In this document: in pieces, positions 1 through 5,935 of the stretch
Position numbering within the stretch: the first letter of the stretch is position 1
Layout of the letters: each line of letters starts with the position of its first letter
Assembly: GCA_947600345.1 (NCBI GenBank)
Contig: CANQGC010000079.1
Location: 1 to 10,766, forward strand
DNA length: 10,766 nt
Origin: an uncultured Clostridia bacterium
Lineage (GTDB): Bacteria > Bacillota > Clostridia > Christensenellales > Aristaeellaceae
Reading direction: 5' to 3'
Notes under the pieces: model-generated
The model's database searches: none
What the model was told of the DNA's origin: nothing
Seen by the model: only the letters and a program-made list of their open reading frames with translations
Translations under genes and position numbers: made by a program

Positions 1-267
1 CACGGCCTGGAGGGCAAGGTCTGGCAGTACTTCACCGTGGTGCCGGACTTCCAGTCCACCGGCATCCGGGAGGGCGCGCGCTCCTTCGAGTGGCCGGTGA
101 TCATCCGCGCGGTGAACACCACCGACGCCATGACCGCCACGGTGGAGAACCTCCCCTTCGAGCTGATGGCCCACCTGGTGGAGCGCATCACCCACGAGGT
201 CCCCGGCGTCAACCGCGTGCTCTACGACTTCACCCCCAAGCCCACGGCGACGATCGAGTACGAATGA
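1..267 (+). CDS. guaA: GMP synthase (glutamine-hydrolysing), C-terminal part
   Basis: This is the last 88 residues of GMP synthase, the enzyme that converts XMP to GMP with glutamine and ATP in purine synthesis in the cytoplasm. The reading frame is open from base 1 and stops at 265-267, so the 5' part lies outside the window. The visible part is the C-terminal dimerisation/XMP-binding domain. It holds the family pattern RAVNTTDAMTA (residues about 35-45), the segment NRVLYDFTPKPTATIEYE at the C-terminus, and the conserved KP-ATIE end typical of GuaA. The gene ends just before a long hairpin that also ends the opposing transporter operon. The call rests on recognised C-terminal motifs; catalytic residues of the amidotransferase and ATP-pyrophosphatase domains are not in the window. 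Confidence 0.93.
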   Translation, partial: HGLEGKVWQYFTVVPDFQSTGIREGARSFEWPVIIRAVNTTDAMTATVENLPFELMAHLVERITHEVPGVNRVLYDFTPKPTATIEYE

Positions 268-277
268 GCCCGGCGCG

Positions 278-332
278 AAGAAGCAACGAAAGCGGCGGAG
301 AGTTTTCTCTCCGCCGCCGTTCGTTGCTTCTT
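278..332. terminator. Bidirectional hairpin terminator between guaA and the sugar ABC operon
   Basis: A stem of about 25 bp (278-302 with 307-332) closes on a TTTT loop (303-306), with only one small bulge or mismatch near the middle. It lies between two convergent genes, 11 nt after the guaA stop and 12 nt before the end of the binding-protein gene. The outer edge reads TTCTT on either strand, so the U-tract is weak, but the stem is very stable. The position suggests that it ends transcription from both sides. Confidence 0.75.
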
Positions 333-344
333 ATACCGAATGGC

Positions 345-1286
345 TTACAGCAGGCCGTTCTCGGTGATGTAGTCGGCGGTCAGCATGGTGACGCCGGTGT
401 CCACATCCTCGAACTCGGTGGTGCCGTTGGTCAGGTACTCGACGGCCGTCTTGATGCCTTCGTAGCCCATCACGTCGGGGTTCTGGGCGGTGGTGGCGAT
501 CAGGCTGCCGTCCACGACCAGGTTCAGGATGGCATCGGACTTGTCGAAGCCAACGCCCAGCACGGCGCAGTCGTCGCCCTCAGCGGCGATGGCGTTGCCG
601 ACGCCGACCGTGCAGCCCTCGTTCGCGCCGAACAGAGCGACCACGCCGTCGGTGATGAAGTTCGTGGCGGCCTCCTGGGAGCGGGCGGCGTCGCCATCGG
701 TGTACACGGCCTCGACGATTTCAAAGTCGGTGCCCTCGAAGGCCGCGCGGAAGCCGGCCTCGCGGTTGGCGGTGGAGACGGTGGCGGCATTGACGTTGAC
801 GATGCCGATCTTGCCGGAGGTCACGCCCGCGGCGGTCAGAGCATCCAGCAGGGTCTGGCCGGCCATGGTGCCCGCGGCGGTGTTGTCGGTGGCCAGCGTC
901 TGCAGGGCCACGTCGGAGTTGGCGGGGGAGTCGACGTAGATGAACTTCACGCCCTCGTTGTTGTACTCCTCAATCGTGGCGACCTCGGTGTCCGGGCCGT
1001 TGGAGGCCAGCAGGATCACGTTGGCGTTGTCGGCATAGGCGTTGTTGATGCACTCGATCTGAGCGGCGTCGTTCTTGCCGGTGGTCGGGCCATTCCATAC
1101 GTAGCGGATGTCGACGCCCGCCTCCTTGGCCTCGGCGACGGCCTTCTCAGCGCCCGCGTTCACGGACACCCAGTGCTGGTCCTCCAGGTCCATGGTGATC
1201 AGGTAGATGACGTAGTCCTCCGCCAGGGCGGCGGTGCAGGCCAGGGTCATGGCCAGAACCAGAAGCAGTGCGAACAGTTTCTTCAT
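345..1286 (-). CDS. Sugar ABC transporter substrate-binding protein (RbsB-like)
   Basis: This 313-residue protein is the extracytoplasmic sugar-binding subunit of the importer encoded by the two genes upstream of it on the same strand. Residues 1-22 form a signal peptide (KK, hydrophobic core, ALA before E23). The mature part has the two-lobe periplasmic-binding-protein family 4 pattern: FIYVDSPANSD (115-125), the hinge-side TDNTAAGTMAG (133-143), GKIGIVNVN (158-166), FGANEGCTVGVGNAI (219-233), and VLGVGFD with the following VDGSLIATTAQNP (242-270). It is a normal length for the family. A ribosome binding site AAGGAGG sits at 1296-1302, 9 nt before the ATG. A cysteine at residue 17 lies in MTLAC, which does not fit a lipobox, so signal peptidase I cleavage is more likely than lipid anchoring. 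The ligand cannot be read from the sequence; the divergent D-lyxose isomerase suggests a pentose or mannose. Confidence 0.9.
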   Translation of the reverse strand: MKKLFALLLVLAMTLACTAALAEDYVIYLITMDLEDQHWVSVNAGAEKAVAEAKEAGVDIRYVWNGPTTGKNDAAQIECINNAYADNANVILLASNGPDTEVATIEEYNNEGVKFIYVDSPANSDVALQTLATDNTAAGTMAGQTLLDALTAAGVTSGKIGIVNVNAATVSTANREAGFRAAFEGTDFEIVEAVYTDGDAARSQEAATNFITDGVVALFGANEGCTVGVGNAIAAEGDDCAVLGVGFDKSDAILNLVVDGSLIATTAQNPDVMGYEGIKTAVEYLTNGTTEFEDVDTGVTMLTADYITENGLL

Positions 1287-1295
1287 AAATCTGTT

Positions 1296-1302
1296 CCTCC
1301 TT
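1296..1302 (-). promoter_or_regulatory. Strong ribosome binding site of the binding-protein gene
   Basis: On the minus strand AAGGAGG lies 9 nt before the ATG at 1284-1286, inside an A-rich leader. It is a stronger match than the sites of the ATPase and permease genes, in line with the need for more binding protein than membrane components. Confidence 0.8.
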
Positions 1303-1374
1303 TTTTATTTAAAGAGCTTTGGGCAACACCGCGCAGATAAGGTGGTCGGCAGGCGAATGAATTTTTCGTCAGAT

Positions 1375-1428
1375 GTGCTTGCAAATTTCGCAGGCTTGCT
1401 GGATGCAAGTCAAGAGATTTGCAAGTGC
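1375..1428. repeat. Nested inverted repeat in the permease/binding-protein gap
   Basis: Outer arms CTTGCAAAT (1378-1386) and ATTTGCAAG (1417-1425) are perfect and can be extended to 1375 and 1428 with G-U pairs. Inside them a second stem, GGCTTGC (1393-1399) with GCAAGTC (1405-1411), closes on a 5-nt loop. Together they could fold as one branched or long hairpin in the leader of the binding-protein message. There is no coding support in this stretch. Confidence 0.6.
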
Positions 1429-1437
1429 AGATGAAGG

Positions 1438-1511
1438 TTGCGAACCCAAAGGGTTCGCAAGTCGCCCTATAGGGCGACCGACTCGGTCGAATCAAAGATT
1501 CGAGCGAGTCG
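1438..1511. repeat. Three abutting perfect or near-perfect hairpins
   Basis: Three inverted repeats lie end to end with no spare base between them. The first (1438-1460) is TTGCGAACCC-AAA-GGGTTCGCAA, a perfect 10-bp stem. The second (1461-1478) is the perfect palindrome GTCGCCCTATAGGGCGAC. The third (1479-1511) has 15-nt arms that match at 14 positions around an AAA centre. They lie in the gap between the permease and binding-protein genes of one operon. They could be an mRNA-stabilising or processing element that uncouples binding-protein levels from the membrane genes, as REP elements do in the malE-malF gap of enterics, or a copy of a dispersed repeat family. With 1375-1428 they account for most of the 288-nt gene-free stretch 1287-1574; the rest (1512-1574 and 1303-1374) shows nothing recognisable. 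Confidence 0.85.
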
Positions 1512-1574
1512 CCGTGGAAAAGGCATCGCCTGACGTGCCGCCGTTCTGTGCGGGGGTGCCTTAGGCGCTTTAAT

Positions 1575-2597
1575 TCACTTGTTGCGCTTGAACGACAGCT
1601 TGCCGCTGCGGCGCACCACGTCGATCAGCACCGAGAGTATGACGATCAGGCCGACCACGACGTTCTTCAAACCCACCTGGGTGTTGACCATCTGCAAGCC
1701 GTTGTCCATGACCGCCCAGACGCTGGCGCCCACCAGCACGCCGGACAGTATGCCCGTGCCGCCCATGGTGGAGATGCCGCCGATGACCGAGGCCGCGACG
1801 GCGAAGGTCTCGTAGGACATGCCCGCGTTCATGGTGCCGGTGCCGGACTGGGCGCAGGTGATCAGGCCCGTGACCCCGGCGCAGAAGGCCGAGATCAGGT
1901 AGGCCTTGACGATCGTGCGGGGCACGTTCACGCCGGAGAGCTTGGACGCCTCCACGTTCGAGCCGATGGCGTAGACGTGGCGGCCGGTGCTGGTGTAGGC
2001 CAGTATGAAGTTGAAGATTAGCCAGATGATCAGCGCGATCCAGAAGGTGTTGTAGATGCCGAAGGTCTTGCCGTAGTAGCAGAAGTTGCGCACGCCCTCG
2101 GCCACCTCGCGCCACTGGCTTCCGGCGCTCACGATGGAGTCGGTGTTCAGGTTGCCGTTGACCAGCTGGGCGATGCCGCGGCAGATGGTCTGCGTGCCCA
2201 GCGTCGCCACGAAGGGCGGCAGCTTGCAGCGCGCCACCAGCTCGCCGTTGATCACGCCCACGGCCAGGCAGGCCACGAGCGCCACCAGGATCGCCAGGTA
2301 GGGGTTGATGCCGTTGCAGATCAACGTGGCGATTATCATGCAGCTCATGCCCACCACCGAGCCGATGGAGAGGTCGATGTTGGCGGTGATCAGCACGTAG
2401 CCCTGGCCGATGCCGATGATGATGTAGGGCGCGATCTGGCGCAGCAGGTTCGCCACGTTGCGCGGGCCCAGGAAGTTGGAGTTGATGAGGTTGAATATGA
2501 AGCACAGGATCACCAGGCCCACCAGCACGGTCAGCACCTGGCCCACGCCGCGGGCGGAGATGAACTTCTTGATCGGATTTTGCTTCTTATTTTCCAT
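1575..2597 (-). CDS. Sugar ABC transporter permease (RbsC-like)
   Basis: A 340-residue, strongly hydrophobic integral membrane protein of the branched-chain/ribose permease family (BPD_transp_2). It forms the transmembrane channel of the importer. Several membrane segments are visible, for example residues about 20-38, 56-71, 80-95, 98-117, 185-201, 231-248 and 310-327. Family motifs are NIDLSIGS (73-80), LPPFVATLGT (126-135), the EAA-like cytoplasmic loop GRHVYAIGSNVEASKLSGV (205-223), and VIGGISTMGGTG (271-282). The ATG has a ribosome binding site AAAGGAG at 2606-2612. The gene starts 44 nt after the ATPase gene ends, so the two are co-transcribed; the next gene, for the binding protein, follows after 288 nt of hairpin-rich DNA. 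Length is normal and the frame is intact. Confidence 0.92.
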   Translation of the reverse strand: MENKKQNPIKKFISARGVGQVLTVLVGLVILCFIFNLINSNFLGPRNVANLLRQIAPYIIIGIGQGYVLITANIDLSIGSVVGMSCMIIATLICNGINPYLAILVALVACLAVGVINGELVARCKLPPFVATLGTQTICRGIAQLVNGNLNTDSIVSAGSQWREVAEGVRNFCYYGKTFGIYNTFWIALIIWLIFNFILAYTSTGRHVYAIGSNVEASKLSGVNVPRTIVKAYLISAFCAGVTGLITCAQSGTGTMNAGMSYETFAVAASVIGGISTMGGTGILSGVLVGASVWAVMDNGLQMVNTQVGLKNVVVGLIVILSVLIDVVRRSGKLSFKRNK

Positions 2598-2641
2598 GGA
2601 TGCCGCTCCTTTCCATCACAAACCTGTCCGGCGCGAACCTG

Positions 2642-4177
2642 TCAGACCGCCGCGGCCTGCGCCGCGTCCAGCTTGGATTCAAACCTCGTGGCCAGCTCCA
2701 GTATCCTCTCCTGCGTGGCGTCCGAGATGTCCATCTCGCCGGTGATCCTGCCGTCGCACATCACGATGATGCGGTCGGCGATGCCCAGCACCTCCGGCAT
2801 CTCGGAGGAGACGAAGATCACGCTGATGCCCTGCTGCTTGAGCCGGTTCATGATGTGGTAGATCTCCACCTTCGCCGCCACGTCGATGCCGCGGGTGGGC
2901 TCGTCGAAGATCACCACGCGGCTCTGGCGGGTGAGCCACTTGCTCACGACCACCTTCTGCTGGTTGCCGCCGGAGAGGCTGCCCGCGTCCACCTCGGGGC
3001 TGGCGAGCTTGATGGTGAAGTTCCTGACGGCCTCGTTCACCATCTGCGTGACCCGGCCGCGGTTGACCACGCCCAGCTTGTTGGAGGCGATGTCCAAATT
3101 CGGAAGCTCGATGTTCGAGCGCACCGAGAGCTTGGTGCACAGCCCGTCCTTCTTGCGGTCCTCCGGCGCCAGCACCAGGCCGTTTCGGATGGCGTCCATC
3201 GGGTTGCTGATCCTGATCTCCTTTCCGTCGATGAAGATCTGGCCGGACTCCTTGGGATCGACGCCGAAGATCGCCCGGGTGGTCTCCGTGCGCCCCGCGC
3301 CCATCAATCCGGCGAGGCCGAGGATCTCGCCTTCGTAGGACTCAAAGGACACGTCGCGCACCATGCGCCCGGCGCTGAGGTGCCTGACCTCCAGGATCTT
3401 CCTGCCCCGCTCGCAGTGCACGCGGGGGAACTTCTCCCTGATCTCGCGGCCGACCATGTTGGCGATAATCTCCGACATGTCCATGGCCGCGAAGTCGTTC
3501 TCCAGTATGAACTGGCCGTCGCGCATGATGGTGACGCGGTCGACGATGTGCTGGAGCTCCTCCAGCCGGTGAGAGATGTAGACGATGCCCTTGCCCTCGA
3601 CCTTGAGCTGGCGCACGATGCGGAACAGCTCCTCAATCTCCTTCGAGGTCAGCGCCGAGGTCGGCTCGTCCATGATGAGTATGCGCGCGTTGGTGGACAG
3701 CGCCTTCGCGATCTCCACCATCTGCTGCTTGGACACCGGCAGGCTGCCCACCAGCGTGGTGGGGTCGAGGTCGATGTCCAGCGACTGGAGGATGCGCCCG
3801 GCCTCCTCGTTCATCTGGCGCTGGGCCACCACGAGCCCCTTCTTCTTCTCCCGGCCGAGGAACATGTTCTCCGCCACCGTCAGGTGCTGGCACATGTTCA
3901 GCTCCTGGTGGATGATGGCCACGCCCAGCTCCTGGGCGCGCTTGGGGTTCATCACATCTATATCCTGGCCGAAGATGCGGATCGAGCCGGAGTCGCGCTG
4001 GTAGACGCCGGAGAGGATCTTCATCAGCGTGGATTTGCCCGCGCCGTTCTCCCCCAGCAGCGCCATGACCTCGCCGGAGCGCAGGCGGAAGCGCACGTTG
4101 TCCAGCGCCTTGACGCCGGGAAAGGATTTGCAGATACCGTCCAGCTCGACGATGTATCCGTCCCGATTCTGCTCCAT
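2642..4177 (-). CDS. Sugar ABC transporter ATP-binding protein (RbsA/MglA-like, two nucleotide-binding domains)
   Basis: A 511-residue fused double ATPase that powers sugar import from the cytoplasmic face of the membrane. Domain 1 has Walker A GENGAGKST (42-50), Q-loop HQE (90-92), a degenerate signature LPVSKQQ (146-152), Walker B ILIMDEPTSAL (166-176) and switch histidine H203. Domain 2 has the Walker A variant GLMGAGRTE (290-298), in which arginine replaces the usual lysine, an intact LSGGNQQK signature (401-408), and Walker B VVIFDEPTRGIDV (421-433). This asymmetry between the halves is normal in the RbsA/MglA/XylG family. It is the first gene of the operon, about 50 nt from a predicted promoter start point. 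A GGAG stretch lies a few bases before the ATG. Which sugar is carried cannot be read from the ATPase. Confidence 0.93.
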   Translation of the reverse strand: MEQNRDGYIVELDGICKSFPGVKALDNVRFRLRSGEVMALLGENGAGKSTLMKILSGVYQRDSGSIRIFGQDIDVMNPKRAQELGVAIIHQELNMCQHLTVAENMFLGREKKKGLVVAQRQMNEEAGRILQSLDIDLDPTTLVGSLPVSKQQMVEIAKALSTNARILIMDEPTSALTSKEIEELFRIVRQLKVEGKGIVYISHRLEELQHIVDRVTIMRDGQFILENDFAAMDMSEIIANMVGREIREKFPRVHCERGRKILEVRHLSAGRMVRDVSFESYEGEILGLAGLMGAGRTETTRAIFGVDPKESGQIFIDGKEIRISNPMDAIRNGLVLAPEDRKKDGLCTKLSVRSNIELPNLDIASNKLGVVNRGRVTQMVNEAVRNFTIKLASPEVDAGSLSGGNQQKVVVSKWLTRQSRVVIFDEPTRGIDVAAKVEIYHIMNRLKQQGISVIFVSSEMPEVLGIADRIIVMCDGRITGEMDISDATQERILELATRFESKLDAAQAAAV

Positions 4178-4220
4178 GAATCTCCACCCCTCCGTTTCGT
4201 CGATTCATAACACGTAGGTC

Positions 4221-4238
4221 ACTATTGATATAAATAGT
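4221..4238. promoter_or_regulatory. Candidate operator at the ABC operon start site
   Basis: ACTATTGATATAAATAGT has perfect 6-bp arms (ACTATT and AATAGT) around a 6-bp centre. It overlaps the -10 box of the leftward promoter and its expected start point, where a repressor would block transcription. It is short and AT-rich, so chance is possible. Confidence 0.35.
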
Positions 4239-4264
4239 ATACGCTAAATGCTATGAAATGTCAA
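4236..4264 (-). promoter_or_regulatory. Sigma-A promoter of the sugar ABC operon
   Basis: On the minus strand a perfect -35 TTGACA (4259-4264) is followed by a 17-nt spacer and the -10 box TATACT (4236-4241, five of six consensus positions). The start point should fall near 4229, giving a leader of about 50 nt before the ATPase ATG. It is in the AT-rich divergent region and is one of two near-consensus promoters in the window. Confidence 0.85.
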
Positions 4265-4288
4265 ATGTTTTTGGTATTTGTTTATTCT

Positions 4289-4302
4289 GAAACGCGCTTT
4301 TC
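4289..4302. promoter_or_regulatory. Candidate operator between the divergent promoters
   Basis: GAAACGCGCTTTTC matches its own reverse complement at 12 of 14 positions and has a GCGC-type centre, as many LacI/GalR-family operators do. It lies just upstream of the likely -35 of the isomerase promoter and behind the -35 of the transporter promoter, so one regulator could act on both. It does not fit the CcpA cre consensus well. No regulator gene is in the window. Confidence 0.35.
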
Positions 4303-4324
4303 TATAGATTTTCTCTGAAATCTG

Positions 4325-4333
4325 TGCTATAAT
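4325..4333 (+). promoter_or_regulatory. Extended -10 promoter of the D-lyxose isomerase gene
   Basis: TGCTATAAT combines a perfect -10 box TATAAT (4328-4333) with an upstream TGn, the extended -10 form that works with a poor -35. The hexamer at 17-nt spacing, TAGATT (4305-4310), is a weak -35. The start point near 4340 gives a short leader with the ribosome binding site TAGGAGGG at 4357-4364, about 11 nt before the ATG. Confidence 0.75.
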
Positions 4334-4375
4334 ATCCTCATCCTGTATCATGAAATTAGGAGGGATGAAAGAGAC

Positions 4376-5056
4376 ATGAAGCGTTCGGAAGTCAACCGGG
4401 CCATGGTTTGGGCCGAAAAGCTGCTGGAAGCGAACAACATCCGCCTGCCCCACTACGCCTACTGGGATATGGGCGAGTGGGCCAGGCACAAGGGCGAGCT
4501 CGATACGGTCAGGCGGGTCATGCTGGGCTGGGACATCTCGGACTACGGCGTCGGCAAGTTCGACGAGCTCGGCGCGGTGCTCTACACCGTGCGCAACGGC
4601 GACCAGTCCGATTCGAGCGTGGGCGTGCCCTACTGCGAGAAGTACATACTGATGGCGGAGGGCCAGCGCCTGCCCAAGCACTACCACGTATTCAAGACCG
4701 AGGACATCATCAACCGCGCCGGCGGCGTGCTGGCGCTCTACCTGTGGAACACCGACGCGGAGGGCAAGCAGCTCGACACGGACGTGCACGTGTTCATGGA
4801 CGGCATCGAGCGCACGTTCAAGGCGGGCGAGGAGATCCTGGTCTACAAGGGCGACAGCATCAGCCTCACGCCGGGCATCGCGCACATCTTCGGCCCGAAG
4901 CCGGGCTACGGCGACCTGGTCGTGGGCGAGGTTTCGAAGGTCAACGACGACAACGTCGACAACTACTTCCTGGAGGAGATCGCCCGCTTCGCGGAGATCG
5001 AGGACGACGAGCCCGCGCTGCACCCGCTGTGCAACGAGTACGACAAGCTGAGCTGA
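4376..5056 (+). CDS. D-lyxose isomerase (cupin-type; D-lyxose/D-xylulose, D-mannose/D-fructose)
   Basis: A 226-residue cytoplasmic cupin-fold sugar isomerase (Lyx_isomer family), recognisable along its whole length by comparison with the E. coli O157 D-lyxose isomerase. Enzymes of this family convert D-lyxose to D-xylulose and also D-mannose to D-fructose, using a divalent metal, usually Mn2+. Shared segments are LGWDISDYG (50-58), KHYHVFKTEDIINR (101-114), DSISLTPGIAHIF (160-172), LVVGEVSKVNDDNVDN around residues 182-197, and the C-terminal LCNEYDKLS. The expected metal ligands are present as H102, H104, E109 and H170. The gene is read away from the sugar importer across a shared control region, which suggests that the imported sugar is its substrate or product precursor. 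No xylulokinase or mannose-pathway gene lies in the window. Confidence 0.92.
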   Translation: MKRSEVNRAMVWAEKLLEANNIRLPHYAYWDMGEWARHKGELDTVRRVMLGWDISDYGVGKFDELGAVLYTVRNGDQSDSSVGVPYCEKYILMAEGQRLPKHYHVFKTEDIINRAGGVLALYLWNTDAEGKQLDTDVHVFMDGIERTFKAGEEILVYKGDSISLTPGIAHIFGPKPGYGDLVVGEVSKVNDDNVDNYFLEEIARFAEIEDDEPALHPLCNEYDKLS

Positions 5057-5165
5057 CCGGCCGCGGCTCCGGGCTCCGCCGGGCAGGAGCGCGCGGCATT
5101 GCAGAGGCCCTGAATTCCCGGAGGGATTTGGGGCTGTTCATCGTCCGAAGAAGGGAGGATTCACT

Positions 5166-5552
5166 TTGGCCATCAACTTCAACGAGGATACCGTCTGGAA
5201 CCTGCGGCCCATCGAGATCGACGCCGTGCGCAAGGAGGTGCACGCGCTGCTGATCGACGGCGAGGAGGTCGTGCTGGCCTTCAAGACCATCCGCGACCAG
5301 CTGGTGTTCACCAACATGCGCATCATCGCCATCGACGCCCAGGGCGTCACCGCGACCCGCAAATCCTTCAGCATGCTGCCCTACGCCCGGGTGCAGTACT
5401 TCTCCATACAGACCCCCGGCTTCGGCGAGCTCTTCCCCGACTCGGAGCTGTGCCTGATGTTCTCCAACAGGTTCACGGCGAAGTTCGAGTTCAAGGGCAA
5501 GGTGGACATCGCGAAGATCGGAAGGATGATCTCCAAGTACGTGCTGATGTAG
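5166..5552 (+). CDS. Bacterial PH-domain protein, TTG start
   Basis: A 128-residue protein that matches the bacterial pleckstrin-homology-like family bPH_1 (PF08000) over its full length. Characteristic stretches are EEVVLAFKTIRDQLVFTNMR (about residues 34-53), IIAIDAQGVTA (54-64), SMLPYARVQYFSIQTPG (about 70-86) and the end IGRMISKYVL. Members are soluble, often form ring-shaped oligomers, and have no settled biochemical role. The start is TTG at 5166, chosen because AAGGGAGG (5151-5158) lies 7 nt before it and the protein then begins exactly where family members do. No ATG or GTG offers a better start. It stands alone between the isomerase and the sporulation genes, with about 110 nt on each side. 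No clear promoter of its own was found. Confidence 0.85.
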   Translation: MAINFNEDTVWNLRPIEIDAVRKEVHALLIDGEEVVLAFKTIRDQLVFTNMRIIAIDAQGVTATRKSFSMLPYARVQYFSIQTPGFGELFPDSELCLMFSNRFTAKFEFKGKVDIAKIGRMISKYVLM

Positions 5553-5603
5553 CGCGCCGCCAACCGCGCGCTCTGCGGCGGGGCGCTTCCGCCCTTTGCG
5601 CCG

Positions 5604-5633
5604 TCATACCTCCTCCCCTCCCCCGCATACACT
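5604..5633 (+). promoter_or_regulatory. Predicted sigma-E (mother-cell) promoter of yabPQ
   Basis: The -10 CATACACT (5626-5633) is a full match to the sigma-E consensus CATACAnT known from Bacillus subtilis. Fifteen bases upstream lies TCATACC (5604-5610), which agrees with the -35 core (K-M-ATA) and departs only in the last two positions. The start point would be near 5640, about 25 nt before the yabP ATG. In B. subtilis yabP and yabQ are sigma-E dependent, so position and identity agree. Confidence 0.7.
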
Positions 5634-5664
5634 GCCCCAGCATGAGGCATCGGAGGCGAAGGTC

Positions 5665-5934
5665 ATGCAAACGGAAAGCGGCGGACATTCAAACTTTACG
5701 CTCATCGACCGCGCCCACGCGGAGGTCACCGGCGTGCGCGACGTGGACAGCTTCAACGACTCCCTGGTGGTGCTCGCAACCGAGCTGGGCGCGATGACCA
5801 TCACGGGGAGCTCCCTGAACATCTCCCAGCTCAACAAGGAGGACGGGCGGCTGATCGTGGACGGCGAATTCGATTCCGTCGAATACAGCGGGCGGGCGAA
5901 GGGCCGGGGCTTCCTGTCCCGCCTGCTGCGCTGA
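5665..5934 (+). CDS. yabP: Sporulation protein YabP
   Basis: An 89-residue member of the YabP/YqfC sporulation family (PF07873). In B. subtilis YabP is made in the mother cell and is required for a late stage of spore formation. The family core is clear: NFTLIDRAHAEVTGVRDVDSF (about residues 10-30), LATELGAMTITGSSLNISQLN (37-57) and DGEFDSVEYSG (66-76). The start at 5665 is preferred because GGAGG (5652-5656) lies 8 nt upstream. A longer in-frame reading from 5596 would run through the predicted sigma-E promoter and adds 23 residues unlike the family. yabQ starts 1 nt after the stop, so the two are translationally linked. The downstream order yabP-yabQ-divIC is the same as in B. subtilis. Confidence 0.92.
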   Translation: MQTESGGHSNFTLIDRAHAEVTGVRDVDSFNDSLVVLATELGAMTITGSSLNISQLNKEDGRLIVDGEFDSVEYSGRAKGRGFLSRLLR

Positions 5935-5935
5935 G

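Noticed and set aside
90..1340. A 416-codon rightward open frame across the guaA end, terminator and binding-protein gene
   Set aside because: It runs through a long hairpin terminator and opposite a clear binding-protein gene, and its residue composition is that of a shadow frame.
1385..1413. Internal promoter for the binding-protein gene (TTGACT, 17 nt, CGAAAT on the minus strand)
   Set aside because: The -10 box matches the consensus at only three of six positions and the bases are already explained by the inverted repeat.
2600..4210. A 536-codon rightward open frame covering the ATPase gene on the opposite strand
   Set aside because: Its protein is a low-complexity run of H, D, G, L, V and R typical of the shadow of a GC-rich gene, and the minus-strand frame has clear Walker and signature motifs and a promoter.
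4288..4303. CcpA cre site
   Set aside because: The TGAAA start fits, but the central CG is out of register and the right half does not end in CA, so only a generic palindrome is claimed.
4365..4379. A four-codon frame (ATG AAA GAG ACA TGA) whose stop overlaps the isomerase ATG
   Set aside because: It is too short to judge. The AGGAGG site is almost on top of its ATG but at workable distance from the isomerase ATG; a leader peptide role would be speculation.
5057..5110. Terminator after the isomerase gene
   Set aside because: The stretch is very GC-rich with a short possible stem (GCTCC with GGAGC) but there is no T-tract, so no terminator can be supported.
5553..5600. Terminator after the PH-domain gene
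   Set aside because: CGCCGC and GCGGCG could pair around a 14-nt loop, but no T-tract follows and chance pairing is likely in such GC-rich DNA.
5596..5664. Upstream in-frame start for yabP giving 23 extra residues
   Set aside because: It lies over the predicted sigma-E promoter, has no ribosome binding site, and adds a proline/histidine-rich piece not seen in the YabP family.
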